Source: Umbilicaria muhlenbergii
Taxonomy: Eukaryota; Ascomycota; Lecanoromycetes; Umbilicariales; Umbilicariaceae
DNA: 64,000 bases
Assembly (NCBI GenBank): GCA_000611775.1
Contig: KK106983.1
Location: 1,692,820 to 1,756,819, forward strand
Reading direction: 5' to 3'
Part shown: positions 46,717 through 57,359 of the stretch, in pieces
Position numbering within the stretch: the first letter of the stretch is position 1
Layout: every line of letters begins with the position of its first letter
Made by a program: the position numbers and the translations under genes
Notes under the pieces: model-generated
Seen by the model: the letters and a program-made list of their open reading frames with translations, nothing else
What the model was told of the DNA's origin: nothing
Database searches by the model: none

Positions 46717-47065
46717 ACTGGCGTCTCAGAAGGGGAATATTATAATTCTCTTCTGGCAAAAATCATCATACGCGCTCTCCAGCTGCGAGAAGGTGAGCGC
46801 GAACGAAGTCGTGGAGATGGATGGGAATGGTTGCCAGTTATAACAACAGGATGTGGAGGTGAACCAAAAATGATCCACGGCGCTAGCCGAATTTGGCCTC
46901 AGCCGCCTCGTTCTCACGGCAAAGACCACGAAGCTGGGAGGCCCTCAGACATATTCAAAACTGGTCTGCGAAAGCTACAATTGACGTTTCTTGCTCTCTC
47001 AAGTCAATCCACTCCTTTTCAAAACTATTGCCACTTTACGTTCCTTACGGCAGAAGCTCACTACA
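46717..47065. promoter_or_regulatory. Shared CWC22/DPM2 divergent promoter region
   Basis: 349 bp between two divergent start codons; it must hold both promoters and leaders. No specific box could be assigned. Confidence 0.6.
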
Positions 47066-47466
47066 ATGGTCCGCACCCCTACCTCCCCCTTTTAAAAAAG
47101 TCACCACTAACATCTCCACTCCCAGCTCGACAAACTCGTCGGCGTCGCAATGCTCATAGTAGCTACAACAGTCTTTCTCTACTACACCACATGGACCCTC
47201 CTCATGGTACGCTCCTTTCCAGCCTTCCCACGTTCCTACAAAACCCCACAACATCACTAACATCTCCTCACCAGCCATTTGTCGACCCCGGCCACCCCCT
47301 GCACGACCTCTTCCCACCGCGCGTCTGGGCCATTCGCATACCCGTCATCCTGATACTGCTGGGCTCGGCCGTCGTGGGCAGTTTCCTGAGCGTGGTCATG
47401 ATCAGGAGTAATCGGAAAAAAGCGGCGAAGGCGAAGGCGGTGGCGGCGGGGAAGAAGAAAGCTTGA
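47066..47466 (+). CDS. dpm2: Dolichol-phosphate mannosyltransferase regulatory subunit DPM2
   Basis: Three exons: 47066-47068 (the start codon alone), 47126-47206 and 47275-47466, giving 91 residues. The protein MLDKLVGVAMLIVATTVFLY then YTTWTLLMPFVDPGHPLHDL has the two TM helices and the P-F-V/L-D motif of DPM2; the second helix is IPVILILLGSAVVGSFLSVV, and the tail is Lys/Ala-rich (KKAAKAKAVAAGKKKA). DPM2 stabilises DPM synthase in the ER, which supplies mannose for N-glycans, GPI anchors and O-mannosylation. The first donor, GTCCGC, is weak, but without this intron the ATG frame stops after nine codons, and both introns share a CACTAACATCTCC branch region. Start inferred; the rest is firm. 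Confidence 0.88.
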
Positions 47467-48206
47467 AGAGGGGGAGTATGGTGAAGGAAAGCTATGAGGC
47501 GGGGCGGGGATGGAAGAGCAGGTGCGCGGCCTTTTGGGAGGTCGCATAGGACGTATATACCCATGGAATAATCTACACAGTTTGTTCGGGTGGTATCTTC
47601 TCTTGCATTGAGTACATGGATCGCATTGTTGCTGTGACACGCTCACTGGTTTCGCAGCGTATTGACTGCTTCCGTTGCTGAAGTATCCATGCAGCTAGGG
47701 TTCGTTGCATCAAAGCCGAGATATGTTATTTAAAGGGCCAGAGGCCTTGGCGCCATCCACAAGAGGTCTCACGTCCTAACACCTTTACACTAGTATCCCA
47801 CTCCGCTACGCTACCTTATCAAACCGTTCTCGCAGCTGTCCTTTGCGGTGGTGACTGGCAAACCCCTCTTGACCTTGTCGCCGTTTTGAGCCATTGCAGA
47901 ATTAGCTCATTGACTAGCTTGCAGAAAGCCACTGCTCCTTCCCCGCCCAGTTTTCGTCGAACGCACGCTCGAATTGCTTGCCTAAACCATATATGATGCT
48001 ATTCGAATGATTGGACGATAGAAATTCTGGAACATTAGGCGTATGTCACCCTCATATTCCCTTGCATTCCTGTACTGCCCCGCTTTGAGCTTCGAGTGTA
48101 TCGTACCAAGATCCAAAGGTTGCTGTGTTATCGTGTCGAAAAGAGGAAGCTTTGACTTGGTAGGAGCGGCACGGCTGTAGAATGGAAAGCCGATACGCTG
48201 ATACTG
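47467..48206. other. Intergenic, no gene seen
   Basis: Convergent 3' flanks of DPM2 and the RRM gene. No supported frame, tRNA or repeat. Confidence 0.6.
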
Positions 48207-51200
48207 TTATTTCCTCAACTTTTTCGTCACCCTCTGAGCAAATGCCAATTCAAGTTGGTCTCTCTTTCCTTCCGGTAGGTGGTCCCCTGAATTTAGTGGA
48301 TTTTGGACTTTGTCAGCGGTGCTGTCGCTTGGTGAGTCTACTGGAACACTGGATGCCCCTGGCGCTGCCGTAGTAAAAGGATTTCCTGGACGCACTTCTC
48401 CCATATGATCGACCTGTGTCCCTTCAGCCATTTTATCCAGCGGCGTCTTTCTGTACCTGTGAAATGGACCTCTGGCTGCTCGCAACCTTGCAGCAGCAGA
48501 AGAAGGCTGTAGAGCATGCTGCTCTCTCCCACCAACCCACGCCTCATCATGGATATGGGCTGCACTTTTGGGCAGGTGTTTCTTTTTGCGTTTTGGTGAC
48601 TGGTAGACTTCAGCCTTGATCGAGGCCTTGGGCGAGATCTTCCGATTATGACTTTGGTGGTAATTGCCATACCGTACGCAAATCAAGTTTCCTCGAAGCT
48701 TCGCCCCTGATAGCGCTGAGATTGCGCGCTCGGCTTCCGATGCTGTAGCAAGCAATATGAAGGCATGATTGCTCCGACGATCGTCTGGGAAAAATATTGA
48801 CTCTCTATTGGTTGAAGCAGCTTTTAGTCTACTCTTCCGAATGTTTTGGGAGAAACCTTACATGTGGAAGCCAACAAACAACTCCTCCAATTGTACCTGG
48901 GTGACACCTTGCGGGAGATTACCAACATACAATGTATGTGGCCTATCATTTGTGCTCGCTGCTCCAAGCTCTGGTAGCGACTTCATCGGGTCTACGGGGC
49001 TATCGGACCTCCTCATATCATCACAGTCTCCCGCAATCTGAGCGCTGATTTCAGAGTCAGAACCTGGCACATCATGCATATCCACCGTCTCCACAGCCAC
49101 CTCGTCGATGTTCATGAAGTCACCTGCCACTATCCTTTTCCGTATCCCCACCGTGCTACTCTTCGCAATCACTACACCCTCCACCTGACCCTTATCGGCG
49201 CTGGGAATAGTGAAAGCCGAATCCACAGCTGTGACCTCGCGTTGCACCCCGTCACGAGCTCGAGTGCCTGACGGCTCAGGCTCTTCAAGACTGTTTGTAG
49301 CGGCGAGGGCTAATGCCCGCAGGTCTCCCAGTGTGAATGCATTTGTTTGTTCCACCGTGTGAGGTGCAACACAAGGTTTTTCAAACTCCCCAACTCCCTG
49401 CGTTGCCGCGAGAGCTAATGTCCGCAAGTCTTCCACCGCAGATATATCTGGCTGCTCCTCTTTCGGGGTGCCCACCAGAGACTGTTCAAACTCTGCCAGT
49501 ACCTGGGACTGGACCAAACCAGACACGCATGAATTCTGTTCAGCACTAAGCCCCAACTGGTCGCGTCCTTGAGCCACAGTTGTGGACATCTGAACATCCC
49601 GTATTGCGGCAGGAGCCAAAACTCTCGAACCAGCCGCAGCGGCCATCTTTGACTGGTCGTCTTGATCGGCCATGGCCGTTGGTAGCGGCGGCTCTTCCAC
49701 GTTCCTTGTTGCAGCGAGAGCCAGATCTTGCAGGCTTAGCTGCGAAGTACCCAGCTGTATCAGAAGGACGTCCAATATACTCTCGCCATTGCTCTCGAGC
49801 GTTATTTGCTCGGCTCGATTGGCGATTACAGTACGCGGTTCTTGCCCCTGCGCTTCAGCCCATGAGTCAGCGGTATCCATGACAGTTCCTCCTGTCTCGA
49901 TAACATTTGGAATAGCGATTTTGGTCTTTGAAGGTCCTGCCGTATGTCCACCTTGTGCCAGGCGCGATGTCTTAGAATGGTCGAGAAGCCCGCGCGTCTC
50001 CTTTTCAATTGTCATCGACCGCGCCAGTTGCATCCTGTGCGCTTCTCGTGCCGCCTCTGCCTCTTCAAAGACAGCATATTTTTCAGCTGCCCATGGAGGC
50101 TCAGCGCTAAGCTCGGCTGCTGTTGATGCGGTCTTGCTGTTGCGCACCGCCCAATTCTCAAGATTGTTCTTTGCAATTTCGTCTTGTTCTGGGAATCGAA
50201 GAGGGCTATCGCTCATGGCATTACGATAGCTATCGTCACTTCGCGAATACCCACCATTGGACATTGTCTCATCAGGGTCGATGATCATATCCGCAATTAA
50301 AGATCCCCCACTTTCTTCTCCTATTAGGTTCCTATTCATTCCCATCTCTTCCATCCATTTCTGTACGGCTTCCATCTTCCTATCCTCGGTCCAAACCACC
50401 GATCCAATGGGACATTTGGGGTGTGATCTAGTGTGCTGGGCCTTGGATATCTTGAAGTTCTGTCTTTCTGAACGTTGGCTCCAAGGTACATGCCGTTTGC
50501 CCTCCGGGTCATGAGTGTGTGCCAACCGAGCACCTCTTCGGTTGGTACCCTCATGGCTGGTCTGGTGATTGCCTGTCATACGCGGTGACGGGACTTGAGA
50601 AGGTGCGCCTTGCGTCGAGTCGTCAACAATGCCCATCTCAGCGAGCTTTATCTGGCCAGCCAGCTCCTCAAACTTTTGATCTGCAAGTCCGTTCTCCTCT
50701 TCCCACCTTTGGCGATCGTAGTTGGCCAAATTCTCCCACTCATCTTCACCGAGATCTTCGATCAGTCTAGCCCAATAGTATTGTCGTCTCTTTCTGGTTT
50801 GTTTCAACTCTTCCATCTCGACCTTTAGCGGATGATCTGGAGGAAGTGGACCAATCCTTCGAACCAGTTGGCCTGGTGGAGCAAACGGAGACATTCTTGG
50901 CGGAGACTGACAGTTTGACATAGGCTGCTGGTGAGGTTCATGGTCTTGATCTTGCCGTCTGGAGTCGAGGTTGGCTCTACCGGTCATGCTGCGCGGTCCC
51001 CTAGGTGCGTTTCTCAGTGAAGCTTGATGCCATCCTCTACCACGCTTCTTATGGTAGGGGTCCCATCGCTTTCGCTGCTCTCTTAACATCGTATTCGATT
51101 GACTGGCAACACCTCCCCATTGCTCATCGTTGTGCGATATTACATTCTGCACCTGACGTGAGACGTTTTTCCTCCGAGCTGGCCCTCTCGGAGGACAGAA

Positions 51201-51281
51201 ATTGCGCGGCATTGAGACTAGATGTTTCACAGCCGTGAGAGTGAATTCTGGCTTCACTAGATGCGGAATGGACAATAACAC
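48207..51281 (-). CDS. Large disordered protein with a C-terminal RRM
   Basis: Two exons (51281-48862, 48804-48207) give 1005 residues from the first ATG; the Met at 51212 (PRNFCPPRGPARR follows) may be the true start. The RRM is only complete after splicing a 57-nt intron with acceptor CAATAG: LYVGNLPQGVTQVQLEELF before it and IESIFFPDDRRSNHAFILLA after it, then AERAISALSGAKLRGNLICV. The nearest acceptor (TTTCCCAG) would break the frame. Upstream, residues 140-200 have a charged helical stretch (KVEMEELKQTRKRRQYYWAR, GEDEWENLANYDRQRWEEEN). A motif D-L-x-x-LALAAT occurs three times in the middle. The basic tail is KRKKKHLPKSA-rich. RNA binding is likely; the role is unknown. Confidence 0.8.
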
Positions 51282-51989
51282 ACTTCGGTGTTTCCAAGTG
51301 CTTCAGTAGAAGTGCTTGAGTGCTTCTGTAGTTTGTTCCCAGAGGTCTAGGGCTGTCAAGAGTGTACTCTGAACACGTGACACAATGTAATAAGGGTCTA
51401 GTCCAACAGTGCCATGGGTATCATAGTCAATGGGTGTAATAGACACGTTACAGGCTAAGTTGTTGGTATGTGGTGAGATAGTTGTGATGGATAGATGTAA
51501 GGAAAATAAGGTTGTGTCTGACCATGAGTTAAGATGGTCACTTTCAATGGGAGCCTAGCGTGCCCTAAATGCCAACCGGTCTTCATGCCAGATGTCTGAC
51601 AATCCCCAACGTAGTCAAAGGGTTTAGGCGCGTATGACAGAAGGAATTGGAGGGAAATATGGAAGAGAGCACTGCATCTCACCGCGAACGACAGTTCCGG
51701 AGATTTTGATTGATTGATACTGGTTAAAGGAACATATTCGGAACCTTAGAGAAGAATTAGAATGCGTAACACAACACTCATAAAGTCGTCAACATGAGTC
51801 CCATTATTGCAGCCAAATCTTCGAGCAAGCCAAGCAAGACCACTGGCTATCTATTGATCTAATAACTCGAATTTTCCCCACAATGACCTTGTCTTTCAAC
51901 GCCTAGCTGCCTGGTGATACGGTCAGCGCGGTAGACAGATCAATGGTAATGTGGCAGGTTTACCTATGCTGCCACCATCGATGGTTAGG
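51282..51989. other. Intergenic, no gene seen
   Basis: Promoter side of the large RRM gene and 3' flank of the next RRM gene. A short direct repeat GTGCTTGAGTGCTTC lies near 51311-51328. Nothing else. Confidence 0.55.
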
Positions 51990-53428
51990 TCATAAGGTTG
52001 GAACTCCATCAGGGTCGTCGGCCAGATCACCCATGGATCCGTTAGCGACGATTACTCTAGTTGATGTTGCGCCTTCGGTAGAGGGGCCGGCTATTGTAGT
52101 GGACTTTGGCGTCACTTGCGTCTTGGTGTCTTTATTCAATCGAACCGTGAGCGTCCTGCCCATGAATACTTTCTCGTGGAATTTGTCGATGGCAGCTTTA
52201 GCTTCTCCTTCGCTGCTGAAGGTGACTGTTGCGTTGCACCTTTTGCCTTTGTCTGGGCCTTTCCTCACTTCACACCGTTCCACGTGTCCAACTTGACGAA
52301 ACAGGTCTTCTAAGTCCTTGGACGTGGCATCGTGACTTAGATTATGGACGTACACCCCCCGACGTTCGATTGATACGCAGCCCTGCGCAACGTTTATGGG
52401 GGTACCATCATCATTCTTGTGCATCGGATGAGGTGTAGGCGGAAGCGGTTGCGTACTTGGAATATCTGTATAAGCTACAGGGACTCCGCCGTACATAGGC
52501 ACCATTGGGGTTGCATTAGTAACGCCATATGTAAGGGGTGAAAACGGGGACACTGGGCTGACAGGACCCATCATCTGCGGTGGGCTGATTCGATTTTCAG
52601 GGCTCATCTGAGACTGATGGAGCATTTCAGATGCAGGTGCAAGGCCCCGTACTCCCTGACCACTCCGTTGATACCATTCGGGCACAGTTTGATGCCCTGG
52701 TATCGCCAGCGGACCCGCTGTTGGATAGGGGAACGGTTCCCTAGATGGAATAGGCCTTGCGGGAAGATAGGCATCTGATCCTTGCCATGAGTAGTGGACT
52801 ACCGTCTGTTGGCTCATATGGTGCACAGTTCCAGTGATATTCGGTTGGTGCGCGTTCGGAATAGAATTTAGGGGTAGAACACCGTTGTTGTACCCTCCAG
52901 AGACTGCATTTCCAAGGATGAAACCTGAACCTCGGGCAATTGCGGCGCCATGGGAAGATGAGAAAGTTGTTGCGGATGTCTCTCCTGGCGATGATTGCTC
53001 GGATGGGTTATTTCCAGGCCTGGCATGCCTGGTGTTCACCGGCTGCGTTGGTATTAGACCTGCTGTGAGGGGGTATCCATTCCAAATAAAACCAGATAGA
53101 GTATCTAGTGCGTTGTTATTAAGATTACTCAAAGCTTTTAGATTCATGGAGCAACTTGCTGTACGCCTTCTGAGCATCTTCTTCTCCTTTTATCTCAACT
53201 AACGCCGTCCGTGGCCCTGTGTGGTTTGGCGGTATATTGGCGCGCTTTGGCTCTCCTCCAATGATCGAACGCAAGAGATCTTTAACGTTCTTCCAGACTA
53301 CATGATCTGGGAACTGCAGTTGAGGTGAGATTGTTAGCCTTACAACAATTTGCCGCTGTAGTGTAAGCTAGACTTACGCCCGAAAGGATGAGAACATATT
53401 CTCTGGTATCCTTCCGCCGTTGTGGCAT
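51990..53428 (-). CDS. RNA-binding protein with two RRM-like domains
   Basis: Three exons (53428-53378, 53313-53129, 53028-51990) give 424 residues. The N-terminal RRM-like fold is EYVLILSG-FPDHVVWKNVKD then PRTALVEIKGEEDAQKAYSK. A Pro/Ser/Gly-rich linker with SPVSPFSPLTYG follows, then a classical RRM: GVYVHNLSHDATSKDLEDLF, GHVERCEVRKG, RCNATVTFSSEGEAKAAIDK, MGRTLTVRL. The second intron's acceptor is ambiguous between two AGs nine bases apart, both in frame. The start is the first in-frame ATG after an upstream stop; an extra 5' exon is possible because residues before the Met (NFEADWHKFNQLG) look protein-like. It lies in tandem with the other RRM gene, 708 bp upstream of it. Confidence 0.78.
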
Positions 53429-56400
53429 ACCGAGCTGGTTGAACTTGTGCCAGTCAGCCTCAAAGTTCACTCAAAGGAGATGCTTGAAGTGGAAGCCCAA
53501 CATGATAGAGATGTGTGGGAAGAGGTAACAGATAGCGTCAGAAGCCAGAAGTACTTCGTCGCGCTCCTAAGTACAGCTGCCGTCTGATCAAGGAGGTGAA
53601 AGACTGGGAGCCGAGACCAATCCGTTCAAGAGCTTTGGTAGAGGCAGCAGAAGCTCCGAAACTGACAAGATAGCTGCTAGAGTTGTGGCAGATATGGAAT
53701 GTTCCAGGTTGGAAATCCGCAAAGATCGAGTTCAATTCAATGCGAGCGGAAGGACTGTATGGCTGCTCGTCCACGGAGTTCACTACTCTATAGACAAGAT
53801 AGTTCTCAGGGTTACAAAAAAAAAAGGTCGCTCATACTAGGTCCTTCACAGACAGCTGGAAGGAGAATACCGCCCCAAATCGCAAGAAAACCGCAGAGAA
53901 CATGAAAGAAGAAAGACTGAGAAACAAAAAGAGCATCCCTTATGGCCTTCAAGCTAGAAATTCTTGACTACCCTTGCAGGTTCACAGGTACGGCAGCAAT
54001 CAAGGAGTCAGATAAAATATCGCTCATCTAGGGGAGGCAGAAAAAAGACAGGTTCGATCACAGCTATGGGGTATTCGGCCTCCCGAAGGCGAGGGATGTA
54101 TATGAGGCGCCAAAGCCGCTGAAAGCGAGATATTCAAACCCTAGCAAGCCATTATCGCTACCATCCTTAACGACCCGGATCTCGCAGCTCCAATGAACTG
54201 GCAATCAGACCAATTTCCCGATAGCAACCGGGAGAGTCATACTCGTCAAATGCTGACATGTGGTTCTATTTTCCCCGCACGTATGTATAGTGTGCAGTTC
54301 GAAAAGCGGAGAATATGCACGAGCGGTGCTTTCGAAAAATGTGACAGCTCTCAACATGCGAAGTAGCATTACAAGTGGCAAGCAGCGAACAACGCCGTGG
54401 ATTTTCAGATCCGCTTCCTACGCAGCTTGAGATGCGGATCCCTGCCGCATCGAGTCATGAGCGGTTGTCATGACATGCGGGCAGTTGCATCGGTGGGTCG
54501 AGCGTAGTGCAAGGAGAGACATTGAGGCAATGCTAGAAGCACTATCCATGTTCCCCTTACTCGGAACCCTTGCCACCATACCACCCGAAGCTGTACTTGC
54601 ACCGGTCCAAGAGCGGCCCAGCCAAACATGTGCCCCACGGAGACAAAGACCGTTCACAAGAGTATGTAGATCTTGGGCACAGTCCGGGAATAGACAGGGA
54701 GTTGGTAATCGCTGCTATCCTGAAAATTTGCTCATCAATATGTTAGACGGCTTCGCTAGGATCAGGGGTAGTCAAAGACTGATACCCAAAAAAATTAAAT
54801 ATGTGGAGAAGTGCTATGCATCTCGTGCTGCGTAGATGCATATGGCAGAATATCAGACAGAAGATCAGAGTCAGGACAGGGACAGCAGATAGCAATGGGC
54901 TGACAGTCAAACTTATCTCCACATGGGTGGAGACATGCCTCATTCTAAGGCCTTTTACACACTCGCTCAGTTTCCAGCATGGTGATTGATCAGGGATATT
55001 TGTGGAGGGTTACACAAATGTTATCCATATATCCAGGGGATACTTAAGCGTGGTTGACGCAGGCGAGGTATGGGAGAGACTAGAAATGTGTGTGCCATGT
55101 TCAGACCGGGGCCCCTATGGGGAAGGCGTCGAATAGGCACCCGTGGTTACATGAGCTTATATAACGAAGACTTCCTGCGTCTGCACGGCAGTACAATCGA
55201 TGAAACCCCTGGGCTGCGTGCGTTGGCTGCGCGGGGGAGGCGTCATGTTCTGCCCCCAGCCTTTTATGTACGAGGTACCTCGCATCCTTAGCCTGTCATC
55301 ACGCGATTCACTATCAATCTTCTTGCAAGTCGGCTGCGTGGACAGTAAACCCTTGTGTTCCATGTCTCGGAGAGCCTACCGATGAACAAATAAGCCACCA
55401 ATGGCTGGCAGGCTGGGCAAACCTTGCGCTGTGTGCCGCGCTCGTAGTGGATTGCGCATTTGCGAGTTTTGGATCTCGATCTCGTGGGAGTTGAAAAACG
55501 GGTTCGGGGTCGAAGGGAAGGGAGTACACGTGCATCCTATCCGTGACGGCTGGTGCAAGCACAATGCGGCCGACCTTCTGCAGGAAGTACCAAGGGGCTG
55601 TCCCTCGACCATCGTGTGGATAGCATCGTTTGACACATCACTTTAGATGGCAGGATCTGTTGAGTCCGAAGAAGTCCAGGCTCGTATAAGATCGTCAGAA
55701 TGCGAGTTTCCAGACAGCCAGGCCCAGAACCATTCAGGTCCTCAATTGGAGCAAACATGTCGATTCGTGAGGGTGCGTAGCCATGACAAACTTGTCGATG
55801 CACGTCGAGTTGGCCCGCAATCCGTAACCTAACCCGAAGGTCGAGACTCGACATGCAAATTGGTGTCAGAGTGCCTGGGGCAGTGCTGGCGTCCACCCTC
55901 TAGCATCGACCACTTCTTATTGCATGTACGGCCCTTCTCTTTGTTAGGGCATTACTACTGCCTAACATTAGAGTTTCTGGCTGGACATGAAGATTTTCTG
56001 TCACCACAGTTGACCTCGTACAGACTGACTCGAGCAGAGACCTCGACGGCTCGTCATACTTCGGTGGAATGTCATTCGACACTCAAACAGGGCTCCTCAG
56101 GCTATTCCCGATCATGCCCTTTTATGCTTATTTCCTAGTGTGCGCCCACTGTTCTTAGCCGCGTTACCTTAGGGAAGAGAGACTGGACGCTGCCCGCAAA
56201 GGCCAGGGAATAGGATCAAGCACTATGGGGAGGGCTATGTGCGAGTAATCCGGGTACTGGGTGACCTTCTCAAGTTACTGGGCTTGGGTTCCTGCGATGC
56301 TCAACCGGCGGATCCGAGCACGCGTACCAGGATTTGCTCCATGGAACATCTAGATCTTCACCTTAAGTGGAGTGACCCGCATCCTCACCGAGTCACAGGT

Positions 56401-57053
56401 TCCTTATCACTACGATTGCATGATGGACTACCATGAATCCAGCTTGGTAGTTGTGGGCCAGTATGCTGTGATTGGGTAGAATGTCATACGGAACCATGAG
56501 AATAGTCATCAGAATATAACGGGTTCATTGTCATCGCCGTCATTGTGCTCATCATCAGGATACCAGCCAGTGACACCACAGTGTCTGCAACTCCTGTCAA
56601 GAGTTGCTGTTGCTCCATCACCTACGCATCCCTTGAGCTGTACAATGGCCGTGCCCTCTGATCTTCATACCCATCATTATTCCTTCTCCATCATCAATAT
56701 CTTTCTAAGTCGTACGACTTCGCATGCAGCCGAGAGTGATGCAGTATAGTTGGCGAACAAATTCGGCACATGCCAATGGATGTCCATCACGAAGGGAGCT
56801 GCGGCCTCAAGCGCCCACAGCAACTCGTTATCCTCCATCGACCTGAAATTAGACTACCTTGTCCCTCCTTTTTCCAATGGTAGTGTTGCCGTGGAGGGGA
56901 TGAACGAGTGATTGTTTGTGGAGAGGAAAGCTCGCTTTCGTCTTCGTGCGTGTGGGACCCAGCGAAGCCCGTCCGTTCGGGTAGTGGATACATCCATGTT
57001 TCGAGTTATAAGTAGAGCGAGGTTGCGGCTTGACCTTTGGTCTCGTCGGTCGT
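53429..57053. other. Gene-poor region, no supported gene
   Basis: 3.6 kb with short frames in all six phases but no recognisable domain, consistent splice pattern or RNA gene. An A-run lies near 53816-53825. It could hold non-coding transcripts or degraded sequence; I see no defined element. Confidence 0.5.
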
Positions 57054-57359
57054 TCACTTCTTAAAACCGACCAGCGTAGCACAACGGTTGCAGTAGTATA
57101 AATTGGTCCCGAAGCGTACTACACCACCTGACGACGTCGATGCGGTATCGATACTGAGAGACCGCTGGCAGCGCGAGCAGCGCACTATATCGAGGGAGTT
57201 CATTCGTGATCCAGGATCTGACGAAAACAAGGACGAGTTTGAGCTGTCGTCGCTATCTATGGCGCTGTCGATGACGGCTTGCACTGGGTGGGTTTTGGGT
57301 CTGCTGGCGTCTTTGTGGGCGGCTTGAGTCTGCAATTGAAGCAGATTCGCAACGTTCAT
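57054..57359 (-). CDS. Small zinc-ribbon-type protein
   Basis: A single exon of 101 residues. The N-terminal half is polar with a Ser/Asp stretch (SAIDSDDSSNSSLFSSDPGS). The C-terminal half has CSRCQRSLS and YYCNRCATLVGFKK, two CxxC knuckles 30 residues apart, as in a zinc ribbon. No signal peptide. Unlike surrounding frames the composition is clearly protein-like, and it ends naturally just after the second knuckle. I do not recognise a named family; similar short fungal proteins with a terminal zinc ribbon are known as hypotheticals. Confidence 0.78.
   Translation of the reverse strand: MNVANLLQLQTQAAHKDASRPKTHPVQAVIDSAIDSDDSSNSSLFSSDPGSRMNSLDIVRCSRCQRSLSIDTASTSSGGVVRFGTNLYYCNRCATLVGFKK

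Noticed and set aside
54040-54070. AGGTTCGATCAC as a tRNA B box
   Set aside because: Consensus CC is missing and no T-stem, anticodon arm or acceptor could be drawn, even allowing insertions.
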